A stretch of 64,000 nt of DNA from Bacteroidales bacterium (lineage in GTDB: Bacteria; Bacteroidota; Bacteroidia; Bacteroidales; UBA932), in assembly GCA_017631435.1 (NCBI GenBank), contig JAGBTG010000056.1, forward strand, positions 169,220 through 233,219, written 5' to 3'. Both the position numbers and the translations under genes were made by a program. Within the stretch, counting starts at the first letter, position 1. Each line of letters begins with the position of its first letter. Below, piece after piece: positions 51,858 to 59,812 of this stretch. The notes under the pieces were generated by a model. That model was not told where the DNA came from and did no database searches. It saw only the letters and a program-made list of their open reading frames with translations.

Positions 51858-52298
51858 ATGAAAACCCTCTCCAACGACATATTCTTTGCACAGGTTGAAT
51901 CAGAGATTGCTGCCGGGCGAAGTGTGCGGTTTAAAGTTAAAGGACACTCAATGTATCCTTTGCTTCGCAACGGGAAGGATGAGGTTACTTTGTCCCCACT
52001 TGAAAAGGTGCCTGCAGTTAATGATATTGTCCTTTTCCGCTACCGTGGCAAACACATTCTGCACAGGATCATTTCCATTGAAGGTGACACATACACTATC
52101 CAGGGTGACGGCATATATCTCTCTTGTGAATATTGCACCCGCGAAGAAATTATTGGCGTAGTTACCCATATCCACAAAAATGGAAAAGTGACCATTGGGA
52201 CGACGTCAAAAAGGTCAAAATTCTATATTTTCTGCTGGCACAGGTTGCGGTTTTGCAGAAGGTATCTGTTGGCAGTGCTCAGAAGAGTGTACAAATAA
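51858..52298 (+). CDS. S26/S24-like signal-peptidase-fold protein
   Basis: A 146-residue protein. The nucleophile motif is KGHSMYPLL (Ser31), followed by VNDIVLFRYRGKHILHRI with the HR pair (69-70) that in SipW-type signal peptidases replaces the usual Lys. Then come IQGDGIY and a C-terminal hydrophobic/basic segment (FYIFCWHRLRFCRRYLLAVL) that may sit in the membrane. It is a candidate for leader removal from the cargo of the ABC exporter. An ATG at 51858 is chosen; an in-frame GTG lies two codons upstream. A copy of the window's intergenic hairpin family is embedded in codons around 52188-52216, so the C-terminus may have been altered by that element. Confidence 0.82.
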   Translation: MKTLSNDIFFAQVESEIAAGRSVRFKVKGHSMYPLLRNGKDEVTLSPLEKVPAVNDIVLFRYRGKHILHRIISIEGDTYTIQGDGIYLSCEYCTREEIIGVVTHIHKNGKVTIGTTSKRSKFYIFCWHRLRFCRRYLLAVLRRVYK

Positions 52299-52333
52299 AA
52301 AATGCAGCCCCCGCAAGGAACTGCATTTTTTTT
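52297..52333. terminator. Bidirectional terminator between S26-like gene and atpK
   Basis: AAAAATGCAG (52297-52306) pairs with CTGCATTTTT (52321-52330), with an A run on one side and a T run on the other. It can end both convergent operons. Confidence 0.85.
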
Positions 52334-52354
52334 ATACTGTCATAGTATTTTCAA

Positions 52355-52810
52355 TTATGCTGGCAAAGCCAAGAAAGCTGCAGCAAATGCCAAGATAGCG
52401 TAAAGCTCTGGGAATACACCTAGGATTAGAGTTTTACCGAATACGTCGTTACCATTAGCCATCTCGTTAACACCGTTAGCTACCAATGAAGCCTGTTTAA
52501 CAGCTGAGAAGAAACCTACGATACCTAGAGCGATACCTGCAGCGCAGATTGCAAGAGCAGCGTTGATTGATAGGGTCTCCATTACTTTAAGTTTGTTGAG
52601 CATTAGGAAGAATGCTGCAAAACCGTAAAGACCCTGGGTAGCAGGAAGAGCACAAAGGATCATTGCAGAACCGAACATATCAGGGTTCTTTTTAAGTGCA
52701 CCGATAGTTGCGTTACCGCCAATTGTTACTCCAAATGTTGAACCGATACAAGATACTGCCAACATGATGCCCATACCAACATAGGCCAAGAAGAAAGGTA
52801 ATTGTTCCAT
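52355..52810 (-). CDS. atpK: V-type ATP synthase subunit K (rotor ring)
   Basis: The 151-residue membrane-ring subunit has two hairpins, four transmembrane helices. In helix 2 the LPATQGLYGF segment holds Thr58-Gln59. Helix 3/4 contributes Gln106 and the ion-binding Glu135 in FPELYAIL. The Thr-Gln pair plus Glu is the arrangement that coordinates Na+ in the Enterococcus hirae K ring, so this ring is predicted to carry Na+. Codon bias is strong. It is the last gene of the V-ATPase operon and lies 65 bases after atpI. The ring needs subunit I for ion access. Confidence 0.93.
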   Translation of the reverse strand: MEQLPFFLAYVGMGIMLAVSCIGSTFGVTIGGNATIGALKKNPDMFGSAMILCALPATQGLYGFAAFFLMLNKLKVMETLSINAALAICAAGIALGIVGFFSAVKQASLVANGVNEMANGNDVFGKTLILGVFPELYAILAFAAAFLALPA

Positions 52811-52875
52811 AATATTAAAATTTTTAAATTGTTATTAATCTTGTTTTTGTTTTCCCGATAATTTGCAGGGATTAA

Positions 52876-54663
52876 TTATTTCTTTTTTAAAGGATTATAT
52901 GCTCTTCCGCCACCCTCGAATCCTGCATTCTTGTAGAACTCAATGAAGGTGAGTCGCAATGGATGCACAAATGCACCAAGGCTTGAAAGGAGCATTACAA
53001 AAATGTGTCCTATGATGAGCATGATTATCATAAGCAGCCATCCAATGTACGGAACCTCGCCAAGGGTCATTGAGATTGAGTTGATTACAAATCCCAAAAT
53101 ACCGCCGGAGGTTGCAAGTCCAAAAAGACGGATGTATGAAAGTACATCACCAAATACACTGGTTGAATCATATAGGGTAAAGGTACCTTTTACAATTCTT
53201 ACAATTGGGTTCTTGGCATCGGAGCCGCAAAGCACTATAAGAGCAAGTGATGCAAATCCAATGTAATTGACCCATGCAGGGTAGCTGAAGCCTGCTTCAG
53301 ATGATGCGTATGCCAATGTAGCCCAAGCTATTGCCATACCCCATCCAAGGGCGTTCAAACCTACTCTGTAGTTCTTCTTTATTATATTGTATACGCACTG
53401 GATAAGTCTTGCAACTACAATCTGGAATATTCCAAATAGAATTGCAAACCAGAACATCTGCATATCATTGAAGAAGAACTCTGTAATATTCTGAGGAAGC
53501 GGTACAAGCTCATACAGCTTGGCACCAAATACGGTACCGCTGAATGCAGGCATTATTACTGTACCCAAACCCAGCCATGCTATAAGTTTTCCGTAGTTTG
53601 CAAATGCTTTAACCTTAAAGTTTACAAACAGGCCGGCAAGAATAAGAACAAGTCCGTAGCCCATATCGCCCAAACAGAAACCAAAGAAGAGCATGTAGAA
53701 CGGAGCATAGAACATTGTAAGGTCAAGCTCTCCGTATTTTGGAAGCATGTACAGCTCCCCAATTGGCTCGTACAATTTTGCAAAGAAATTGTTCTTGAGC
53801 TTGATAGGAGGGTTGTCCTCTTCTTTTGCATCTTCTTTCAGGTAATATACATTGTTCTCCTCAAGGAATGCTGTTACCTGCTGGTCAATCTCAGTAGGGG
53901 CAAATGCCTCAAATATTACAATCTTGTTGTCGGCTTTCTTTACTGATGCACCGTTGGCAAGATAGAGATCCAGGTTGTTGAACAGTTCCTCTTTCTGCGC
54001 ATTAAGGTCATCTATGCAATTGGTAAGTGCAAGAAGCTCATTGTTTGCCGCCTGGTACTTAGCCTCACATTCTTTCAGTTCAGCCTCAAGGATATTGGCC
54101 GAAACTGAAGGGAATGAGCTTGGAACAAGAGGCAATGAAGGCTTCTCACCATTTTCCATTATTACTGCAAAGTAAATTTTGCCGTTGTATTCATTAAGGA
54201 TGTGTACAGGGCACTGGTTTTCCCACTCCTTGTTGTATTTCTGTGACGATACGCAATAGAAATACAGTGTAAGTGAGAGCTCTTCAAGGGCCTTGAAGTT
54301 GTCGGGAGTAAAAATACCCCATGGAAGTGCCTCCTCATATTCTGCTTTTAGGGTAGCAATCTTGCCTTTAAGGAGATCCTTCTGTGCTGTCATATTGGTG
54401 TAATGGGCAAGAAGGTCCTGGCAGGAAGGTTTCTGTGCAGGTATTTCCATTTTGGCTTTAAGAGCCTCATCCTTAAGTCTTTTCAATGCACTGGCAGCTG
54501 CGTTGTATTTTGCAATCTCCTCAAATTTCTCCATTGAGTATGAGTCTATTGCACGCTTCTGCCTTGTTACGTCTACAACACCAATTTCCTGGAGTTTCCC
54601 AAGAAAATCCTCTACCTCCTTGTGGAATACCACAAATGAGTATTTAGTCATTTTCTTAATCAT
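52876..54663 (-). CDS. atpI: V-type ATP synthase subunit I
   Basis: The stator membrane subunit. About 595 residues from the ATG at 54663 (MIKKMTKYSFVVFHKEVEDF). The N-terminal 310 residues form the cytosolic coiled-coil arm; the C-terminal part carries seven to eight transmembrane helices. Family motifs: YGELDLTMFYAPFYMLFFGFCLGDMGYGLVL, SVFGDVLSYIRLFGLATSGGILGFV with the essential Arg, and FVHPLRLTFIEFYKNAGFEGGG. The start at 54663 overlaps the atpD end by eight bases and gives the MI-KM-K pattern common in this subunit; an internal ATG at 54651 is an alternative. Confidence 0.93.
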   Translation of the reverse strand: MIKKMTKYSFVVFHKEVEDFLGKLQEIGVVDVTRQKRAIDSYSMEKFEEIAKYNAAASALKRLKDEALKAKMEIPAQKPSCQDLLAHYTNMTAQKDLLKGKIATLKAEYEEALPWGIFTPDNFKALEELSLTLYFYCVSSQKYNKEWENQCPVHILNEYNGKIYFAVIMENGEKPSLPLVPSSFPSVSANILEAELKECEAKYQAANNELLALTNCIDDLNAQKEELFNNLDLYLANGASVKKADNKIVIFEAFAPTEIDQQVTAFLEENNVYYLKEDAKEEDNPPIKLKNNFFAKLYEPIGELYMLPKYGELDLTMFYAPFYMLFFGFCLGDMGYGLVLILAGLFVNFKVKAFANYGKLIAWLGLGTVIMPAFSGTVFGAKLYELVPLPQNITEFFFNDMQMFWFAILFGIFQIVVARLIQCVYNIIKKNYRVGLNALGWGMAIAWATLAYASSEAGFSYPAWVNYIGFASLALIVLCGSDAKNPIVRIVKGTFTLYDSTSVFGDVLSYIRLFGLATSGGILGFVINSISMTLGEVPYIGWLLMIIMLIIGHIFVMLLSSLGAFVHPLRLTFIEFYKNAGFEGGGRAYNPLKKK

Positions 54664-55267
54664 TGTTCTCTTCCTCCTCTTCAATTAAGTGTCGGGTTTT
54701 CACTATCTTCTGAGATGCCTTTGAAAGATTTTCCTCATCTTCCATGTATCTCTTGATTTTCCTGATTGCCTCCTGATATCCTGGAATCTGTACCTTCTCA
54801 TAAAGGTTCACCTTCTGAGTGGTTTTCTTTCGGGTATAATCGAGAATCCTCATTTTTTCCCGATAGATTTCAGATTCTATACCTATCTGGGCAAGCTGCT
54901 GAAGAATGTCTACACCGTCTGAGTACCATAGAGGCCTTTTGAATATGTCAAATTCATTTACCTCATATATTACATCAACCAGCGCAGGGGTCTTCACACC
55001 TGCAATCTTCTCGGTTTTGAGTTTTACATCCTTAACCGATATAAGGCCTGGTGTGAACTCATTCCATAGTGCTGCCAGATATTCGTAGGCTTTAAGCGAG
55101 GCATCAAGCTTTTCCATTAGGGCATCACTTACCTCCTTGGCACGCTTAACCTCAAGCCTTAGGGCGCTCTCCTTGTTCTTTAGGGTAGGGAGGGCGTTCT
55201 TCCTTATCTTGAGCTGCTTGTTAAGCTCGTTAAGTGATGTCTTGTTATATTGGAATTTGATTGCCAT
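54656..55267 (-). CDS. atpD: V-type ATP synthase subunit D
   Basis: The central-shaft subunit that couples the A3B3 head to the K ring. 203 residues, almost entirely coiled coil: MAIKFQYNKTSLNELNKQLKIRKNALPTLKNKESALRLEVK at the start and the KKTTQKVNLYEKVQIPGYQEAIRKIKRYMEDEE helix near the end. Conserved pattern: Lys-rich N-terminus and the R-K-T-x-x-V-N-x-E-like motif in the C-terminal helix. It overlaps atpI by eight bases and follows atpB by three. Confidence 0.92.
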   Translation of the reverse strand: MAIKFQYNKTSLNELNKQLKIRKNALPTLKNKESALRLEVKRAKEVSDALMEKLDASLKAYEYLAALWNEFTPGLISVKDVKLKTEKIAGVKTPALVDVIYEVNEFDIFKRPLWYSDGVDILQQLAQIGIESEIYREKMRILDYTRKKTTQKVNLYEKVQIPGYQEAIRKIKRYMEDEENLSKASQKIVKTRHLIEEEEENND

Positions 55268-55270
55268 ACT

Positions 55271-56593
55271 TTAGTTGCCTTTCCAGTATTTGTCTACAAG
55301 ATTCTGTTTGATACTAAGCTCTTCAGGTTTGAAGTATTTTCCAAACAAGTCCCATGCAGTGTCGAGCATCTGGTCAATTGTAATGTTCACATCAATTGCA
55401 AGAAGCTTGTTTGAGTAGTCTTTTGCGTAATCAAGACAGCGCAAGTCGTAGTCGCTCAAGTCAAAACCGTTCTCAAGTTTTGTCTTTGCGTTGGCTGCAT
55501 CTGCAAACAGACGTACACCTGTATTCATTACCTGACCATGATCCTCACGTGTCTGTTTTCCAATTACAAGCTGTTTCAGACGTGAAAGTGAACGGAATGG
55601 GTCGATGATTACTTTACCGGTATCTGTATCTGTTCTCAAGAAGAGCTGTCCCTCTGTAATGTAACCTGTGTTGTCGGGAATGGCGTGGGTAATGTCACCG
55701 TCATTTAGGGTTGTTACTGCAATGATGGTAATTGAACCGCCGTCCGGCAACTGTACTGCCTTCTCGTAGATTTTTGCAAGGTCTGAGTACAGTGAACCTG
55801 GCATTGAGTCTTTTGAAGGGATCTGGTCCATACGGTTACTTACAATTGATAGGGCATCTGCATAAAGGGTCATATCTGTAAGAAGTACAAGTACTTTCTC
55901 GTTCTTGTCAACTGCAAAATACTCTGCTGCAGTAAGTGCCATATCCGGGATAAGCAGACGCTCTACAGGAGGCTGCTCTGTTGTGTTTACAAAGCTGATG
56001 ATCTTGTTCAACGCTCCTGCGTTCTCAAACATCTGTTTGAAATACAGGTAATCGTCGTTTGAAAGACCCATACCGCCAAGGATGATCTTGTCTACATCTG
56101 CTCTCAATGCCACGTTTGCCATAACCTGGTTATAAGGCTGGTCTGCGTTGGCAAAGAAAGGAATTTTCTGTCCGGATACAAGGGTATTGTTAAGGTCAAT
56201 ACCTGCAATACCTGTCGGGATTAACTGTGAAGGCTGTTTTCTTCTGTATGGGTTTACTGATGGACCTCCAATGAAACGTTTCTCTCCGTCCACTTTTGGA
56301 CCGTTGTCAATTGGATCACCATATGCGTTGAAGAAGCGTCCTGCAAGATCCTCCGATACATGTAGTGAAGGGGCCTCGCCAAAGAAGATAACCTCGGAGT
56401 CAGTAGGGATACCCTCTGTTCCCGAGAACACCTGCAATGTTACAAGGTCTCCTTTAATTTTTACAACCTGAGCCAATCTGCCGTCGACGGTAGCAAGCTC
56501 ATCGTTGGATACACCCTGTGCCTTCAACGCAACTGTGGCTTTGGTAATTGCCTCCAATTGGGTGTATATTCTCTGGAATGCTTTAGTTGTCAT
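55271..56593 (-). CDS. atpB: V-type ATP synthase subunit B
   Basis: The non-catalytic head subunit; 440 residues. It lacks a P-loop (the corresponding stretch is QKIPFFANADQPYNQ). Family motifs are RFFNAYGDPIDNGP, GGPSVNPYRRKQPSQLIPTGIAGIDLNNTL, VLLTDMTLYADALS and SMPGSLYSDLAKIYEKAV. The segment NTGVRLFADAANAKTKLENGFDLS lies near the C-terminus. Its start overlaps the atpA end by 11 bases, so A and B are translationally coupled. The order A-B-D is standard. Confidence 0.95.
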   Translation of the reverse strand: MTTKAFQRIYTQLEAITKATVALKAQGVSNDELATVDGRLAQVVKIKGDLVTLQVFSGTEGIPTDSEVIFFGEAPSLHVSEDLAGRFFNAYGDPIDNGPKVDGEKRFIGGPSVNPYRRKQPSQLIPTGIAGIDLNNTLVSGQKIPFFANADQPYNQVMANVALRADVDKIILGGMGLSNDDYLYFKQMFENAGALNKIISFVNTTEQPPVERLLIPDMALTAAEYFAVDKNEKVLVLLTDMTLYADALSIVSNRMDQIPSKDSMPGSLYSDLAKIYEKAVQLPDGGSITIIAVTTLNDGDITHAIPDNTGYITEGQLFLRTDTDTGKVIIDPFRSLSRLKQLVIGKQTREDHGQVMNTGVRLFADAANAKTKLENGFDLSDYDLRCLDYAKDYSNKLLAIDVNITIDQMLDTAWDLFGKYFKPEELSIKQNLVDKYWKGN

Positions 56594-58334
56594 GGTTGAT
56601 TGTTTTATTTAGTTGCTCAAGATATTTTTCAAATTCTGCGCTCTTGTATACCGAGTAGTTCATCTGACGCATAACGTTGATGATACCTTTATAGAAGTTT
56701 GCGCACTCTTCAAAGTCTTCAAATTTCACTGGAGCCTCACATACTTCAAGAACTTTGTTAAGCATGAATTCCTGACGGTCCATTGGGGTAGAACAGTCTA
56801 TGCTGTCAAATGCATCCTGCTGAAGGATGATGAAGTCTATAAGCTCGCTCTTCCAGTAACGGCTGTGGTATTCCATAGGCACACCGTCATCACCAAGGAT
56901 ATTGATCTGCTCGTAAGCCTCTTTTCCTCTGATAATGTAGTTCTTGGCCTTGTTTACCTTTTCAACCCACTGAGGATCCACTTTTGCGTTAAGGTATTCT
57001 GCAATCTCCGGGTACTCCAAGTATTTTGAGTATGAGTCAATTGGGTCAACTGCAGGGTATCTCTTGCGGTCTGCACGGCTCTGGTTAAGGGCGTAGAAAC
57101 ATCTTGCAGCTTTCTTGGTTGACTCGGTAACAGGCTCTTTTAGGTTACCGCCGGCTGGCGATACTGTACCTATGAATGTTACTGAACCGGTTGATCCGTT
57201 GTTGAGTTTTACAATACCTGCCCTTGCATAGAAGTTTGAGATGATTGCAGGAAGGTCTACCGGGAATGCATCGGCACCAGGAAGCTCCTCCATACGGTTA
57301 CTCATCTCTCTCAAAGCCTGAGCCCAACGAGATGTTGAGTCTGCAAGAAGAAGAACTTTCAAACCCATTGCACGGTAGTACTCACCAATTGTCATTGCAG
57401 TGTAAACTGAAGCCTCACGTGCTGCAACCGGCATGTTTGAGGTATTACAGATAATTGTTGTACGCTCACTCAATTTGCGTCCTGTACGTGCATCTACAAG
57501 CTCAGGGAACTCAGCAAAGATCTCCACTACCTCATTGGCACGCTCACCGCAGGCTGCCATGATGATAACATCAGCCTCACCCTGTTTTGCAATTGCATGC
57601 TGAAGCACTGTTTTACCGCAACCGAAAGGACCAGGGATGAAACCTGTACCACCCTCGGCCATTGGGTTAAGGGTATCGATACATCTTACTCCGGTTTCCA
57701 TAATCCTATAAGGACGAGGTTTCTCTTTGTAACCTCCAATGGCAACTTTAACCGGCCATTTCTGAACCATTGTTACATTGTGGTCCTCACCGTTCTCGTC
57801 AGTTACAACTGCAACTGTGTCTGAAGCCTTGTAGCTTCCCTGAGGATTTACAGATTTTACTGTATATTCACCCTTGAAGCTGAAAGGGACCATGATTTTA
57901 TGAGGAAGCCATCCCTCCTTAATCTCACCAAGCCAGTCTGCGGCAACAACTTTGTCACCAGGTTTGGCAATAGGGGAGAACTCCCACTCTTTATCCATAT
58001 CAATTGGAGCAGTATACTCGCCCCTCTGAAGGAATACACCTGTCATAGTTGAAAGGTTGTTCTGCAAACCGTCATAGTTGCTTGAAAGCAGACCAGGACC
58101 TAGAGTTGCCTCCAACATGAAGCCCATGAACTCCACATCGTTACCTTTCTTCACACCACGTGTACTCTCATAAACCTGAACAGAAGCAAATTTTCCGTTC
58201 ACCTTTATGACCTCTGCCATCAGCTTGGTATCACCCAGCTTGATGTAGCATATTTCATTCTGTGCAACAGGACCATTAACCTCCACTGTAACCAGGTTGG
58301 CAATGATACCTGTAACTTTTCCTGTGGTACTCAT
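56583..58334 (-). CDS. atpA: V-type ATP synthase subunit A
   Basis: The catalytic head subunit, 583 residues. Walker A is GPFGCGKTVLQHA (Cys instead of the usual Ser). Walker B and catalytic region: ADVIIMAACGERANEVVE and KVLLLADSTSRWAQALREMS. The A-type bulge domain lies at about 110-190. The stretch PAVDPIDSYSKYLEYPE is typical of V-type A subunits. It overlaps atpB and follows the DUF2764 gene by six bases. Confidence 0.96.
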   Translation of the reverse strand: MSTTGKVTGIIANLVTVEVNGPVAQNEICYIKLGDTKLMAEVIKVNGKFASVQVYESTRGVKKGNDVEFMGFMLEATLGPGLLSSNYDGLQNNLSTMTGVFLQRGEYTAPIDMDKEWEFSPIAKPGDKVVAADWLGEIKEGWLPHKIMVPFSFKGEYTVKSVNPQGSYKASDTVAVVTDENGEDHNVTMVQKWPVKVAIGGYKEKPRPYRIMETGVRCIDTLNPMAEGGTGFIPGPFGCGKTVLQHAIAKQGEADVIIMAACGERANEVVEIFAEFPELVDARTGRKLSERTTIICNTSNMPVAAREASVYTAMTIGEYYRAMGLKVLLLADSTSRWAQALREMSNRMEELPGADAFPVDLPAIISNFYARAGIVKLNNGSTGSVTFIGTVSPAGGNLKEPVTESTKKAARCFYALNQSRADRKRYPAVDPIDSYSKYLEYPEIAEYLNAKVDPQWVEKVNKAKNYIIRGKEAYEQINILGDDGVPMEYHSRYWKSELIDFIILQQDAFDSIDCSTPMDRQEFMLNKVLEVCEAPVKFEDFEECANFYKGIINVMRQMNYSVYKSAEFEKYLEQLNKTINHDN

Positions 58335-58340
58335 ATATTT

Positions 58341-58955
58341 TTATTCTAATATTTTATTTTCAATTCCTTTGAAGGTTCCCCTTACTTCATCTACCAGCTT
58401 GCGGAACATCTCTTCACCGGCTTTGGCATCAAGCTTGTTCCACCTGTCAATAAGTTTTCCTTTGGCCAGGAATGCCAGAATTACATCCATATTGAACTCG
58501 CCGTATTCATTCAGTCCGCTAATGTAGTCCCATTTGAAACTGTCGAGCTGCTGTTCCTTCTCAAGAATGTTCCTGTTGGCAAAAATTGCCTGAAGTCTTG
58601 TAAGCTGCTCGCTGCTCAAATCAAGATCCACATTATTTGCCGGACACACTTTATATGAATCTGCATTGCGCTCCATCTTTCCTGCAACAAACTCAACTTT
58701 GCGGTTCCTTATTTCAAGATCCAAAGCAAAGTAAAGTCTTATGAACCTGTTCTTGCAGTTCATTGCTGCACGGTAGAAGTGGGCATTGAGATTCTCCTCA
58801 TTTGTACCAAAGTCAAACCACTCAATAAAGCGGCGGTCCTTCTCGCTGCTGCTGTTGTAGATTGATTCCCTCACAGCATCATATGAGAAAGCCTTGTTGT
58901 CTCCGTTAAGTACAAGTTCGGGCAGTCCTGCAATAATGTAATGATAGTTTCCCAT
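58341..58955 (-). CDS. DUF2764 V-ATPase-associated protein (possible subunit C replacement)
   Basis: A 204-residue mostly helical protein, starting MGNYHYIIAGLPELVLNGDNKAFSYD. The same gene sits between subunit E and subunit A in chlamydial, spirochaetal and Bacteroidota V-ATPase operons. Those operons, like this one, lack recognisable genes for subunits C and F. The fixed position and helical make-up suggest it takes the place of subunit C between stator and shaft; this is inference. It lies 17 bases after atpE and six before atpA. Confidence 0.85.
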   Translation of the reverse strand: MGNYHYIIAGLPELVLNGDNKAFSYDAVRESIYNSSSEKDRRFIEWFDFGTNEENLNAHFYRAAMNCKNRFIRLYFALDLEIRNRKVEFVAGKMERNADSYKVCPANNVDLDLSSEQLTRLQAIFANRNILEKEQQLDSFKWDYISGLNEYGEFNMDVILAFLAKGKLIDRWNKLDAKAGEEMFRKLVDEVRGTFKGIENKILE

Positions 58956-58972
58956 TATTGTTGATCAGTGAA

Positions 58973-59581
58973 TTATCCAAAAAGAAGCTCTTTGGTCTTA
59001 GGTCTCAAATACTCTGCAATGATGTTCTCAAAATCCTTGTCGGTGAAGCTTAGCATATATCCCTCACCTTTAGGGGCAATCTTGAATCCTCCCTGAACAC
59101 CTTTGCTGAACTGTACATCCACACCTGCTGAGCATATCTTTGAAAGCTGCTCTGCAGCAAACTGCTCAAGCTCTGCCTGTTTCTCTGCAGGAAGAATGAT
59201 CTCCAGTGCTACTGAATCTGAATTCTGTGGATTGAATGCTGTAACAATGGCTTTTACAATCTCTTTCAAGAACTCAGTCTCTGCAACTGCACTCTTGGCT
59301 GGAGCCAATGTTTTAGCTGTAATTACACTCTCAATCTGCTGTTTTACTGCTGTGAATGCCTGCAATGAAGCCATCTTCACATCATTCTCAGTTTTTGACT
59401 TTAGCTCAGCAGCATCATTCTGTGCTTTAGCCAGAATCTCCTGAGCCTGCTCTTTAGCCTGTGCAATAATCTGTGCAGCCTCATTTTTGGCATTTGCCAT
59501 CATCTGCTCAGCCTCTTGCTTGCCTTTGGACAGTCCCTCGTTATAGAGTTTGTCTGTCAATTCTTGCAACTTGTTTTGCAT
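58973..59581 (-). CDS. atpE: V-type ATP synthase subunit E
   Basis: A peripheral-stalk subunit of 202 residues. The first 90 residues are one long Ala/Glu/Gln/Lys-rich helix (KQEAEQMMANAKNEAAQIIAQAKEQAQEILAKA). The C-terminal globular domain ends with SFTDKDFENIIAEYLRPKTKELLFG, the family pattern. It is the first gene of the operon. An AGGAG sequence lies 12 bases before the ATG, one of the few Shine-Dalgarno-like sites in the window. No partner subunit G/H gene is visible. Confidence 0.92.
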   Translation of the reverse strand: MQNKLQELTDKLYNEGLSKGKQEAEQMMANAKNEAAQIIAQAKEQAQEILAKAQNDAAELKSKTENDVKMASLQAFTAVKQQIESVITAKTLAPAKSAVAETEFLKEIVKAIVTAFNPQNSDSVALEIILPAEKQAELEQFAAEQLSKICSAGVDVQFSKGVQGGFKIAPKGEGYMLSFTDKDFENIIAEYLRPKTKELLFG

Positions 59582-59620
59582 ATATATAGTCTCCTATTAA
59601 TTTTTAACTAAAATGACTAC

Positions 59621-59628
59621 CAAAGTTA
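59621..59628 (-). promoter_or_regulatory. -7 box of the V-ATPase operon
   Basis: TAACTTTG on the minus strand (59628-59621), 39 bases before the atpE ATG. The -33 position reads TGGG, a weak match. The leader contains AGGAG near 59592-59596. Confidence 0.55.
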
Positions 59629-59718
59629 TGTAATTTTATCCGAATATCCCACTCTCCAACTAAATTATTATCACAAAAATAGTCAGTTCCGGTATTATAT
59701 TTTCTTCCCGACAAATTA

Positions 59719-59750
59719 ATGCCCATTGGGACGACGTCATAATGGGCATT
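59719..59750. repeat. Intergenic hairpin, GACGACGTCA-loop family
   Basis: A perfect 10-bp stem, AATGCCCATT (59719-59728) with AATGGGCATT (59741-59750), around a loop reading GGGACGACGTCAT-like. A TCCCGAC heptamer lies 8 bases to the left (59706-59712). The 231-bp region between the two sodium operons holds this hairpin, the decarboxylase terminator and the ATPase promoter. Confidence 0.8.
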
Positions 59751-59757
59751 TTAGAAC

Positions 59758-59790
59758 AAAAAAAAGAGCAGCAAGTGATTGCTGCCCTTT
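59758..59790 (-). terminator. Intrinsic terminator of the decarboxylase operon
   Basis: On the minus strand GGCAGCAA pairs with TTGCTGC around a four-base loop (59786-59768), then eight T (59765-59758). It lies about 25 bases after the beta-subunit stop. Confidence 0.85.
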
Positions 59791-59812
59791 TTCATTTCAA
59801 GTATTGTTGGGA

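Noticed and set aside
48258-52298. Lasso-peptide cluster
   Set aside because: No asparagine-synthetase-like cyclase and no B2-type cysteine protease are present; only the accessory families resemble such clusters.
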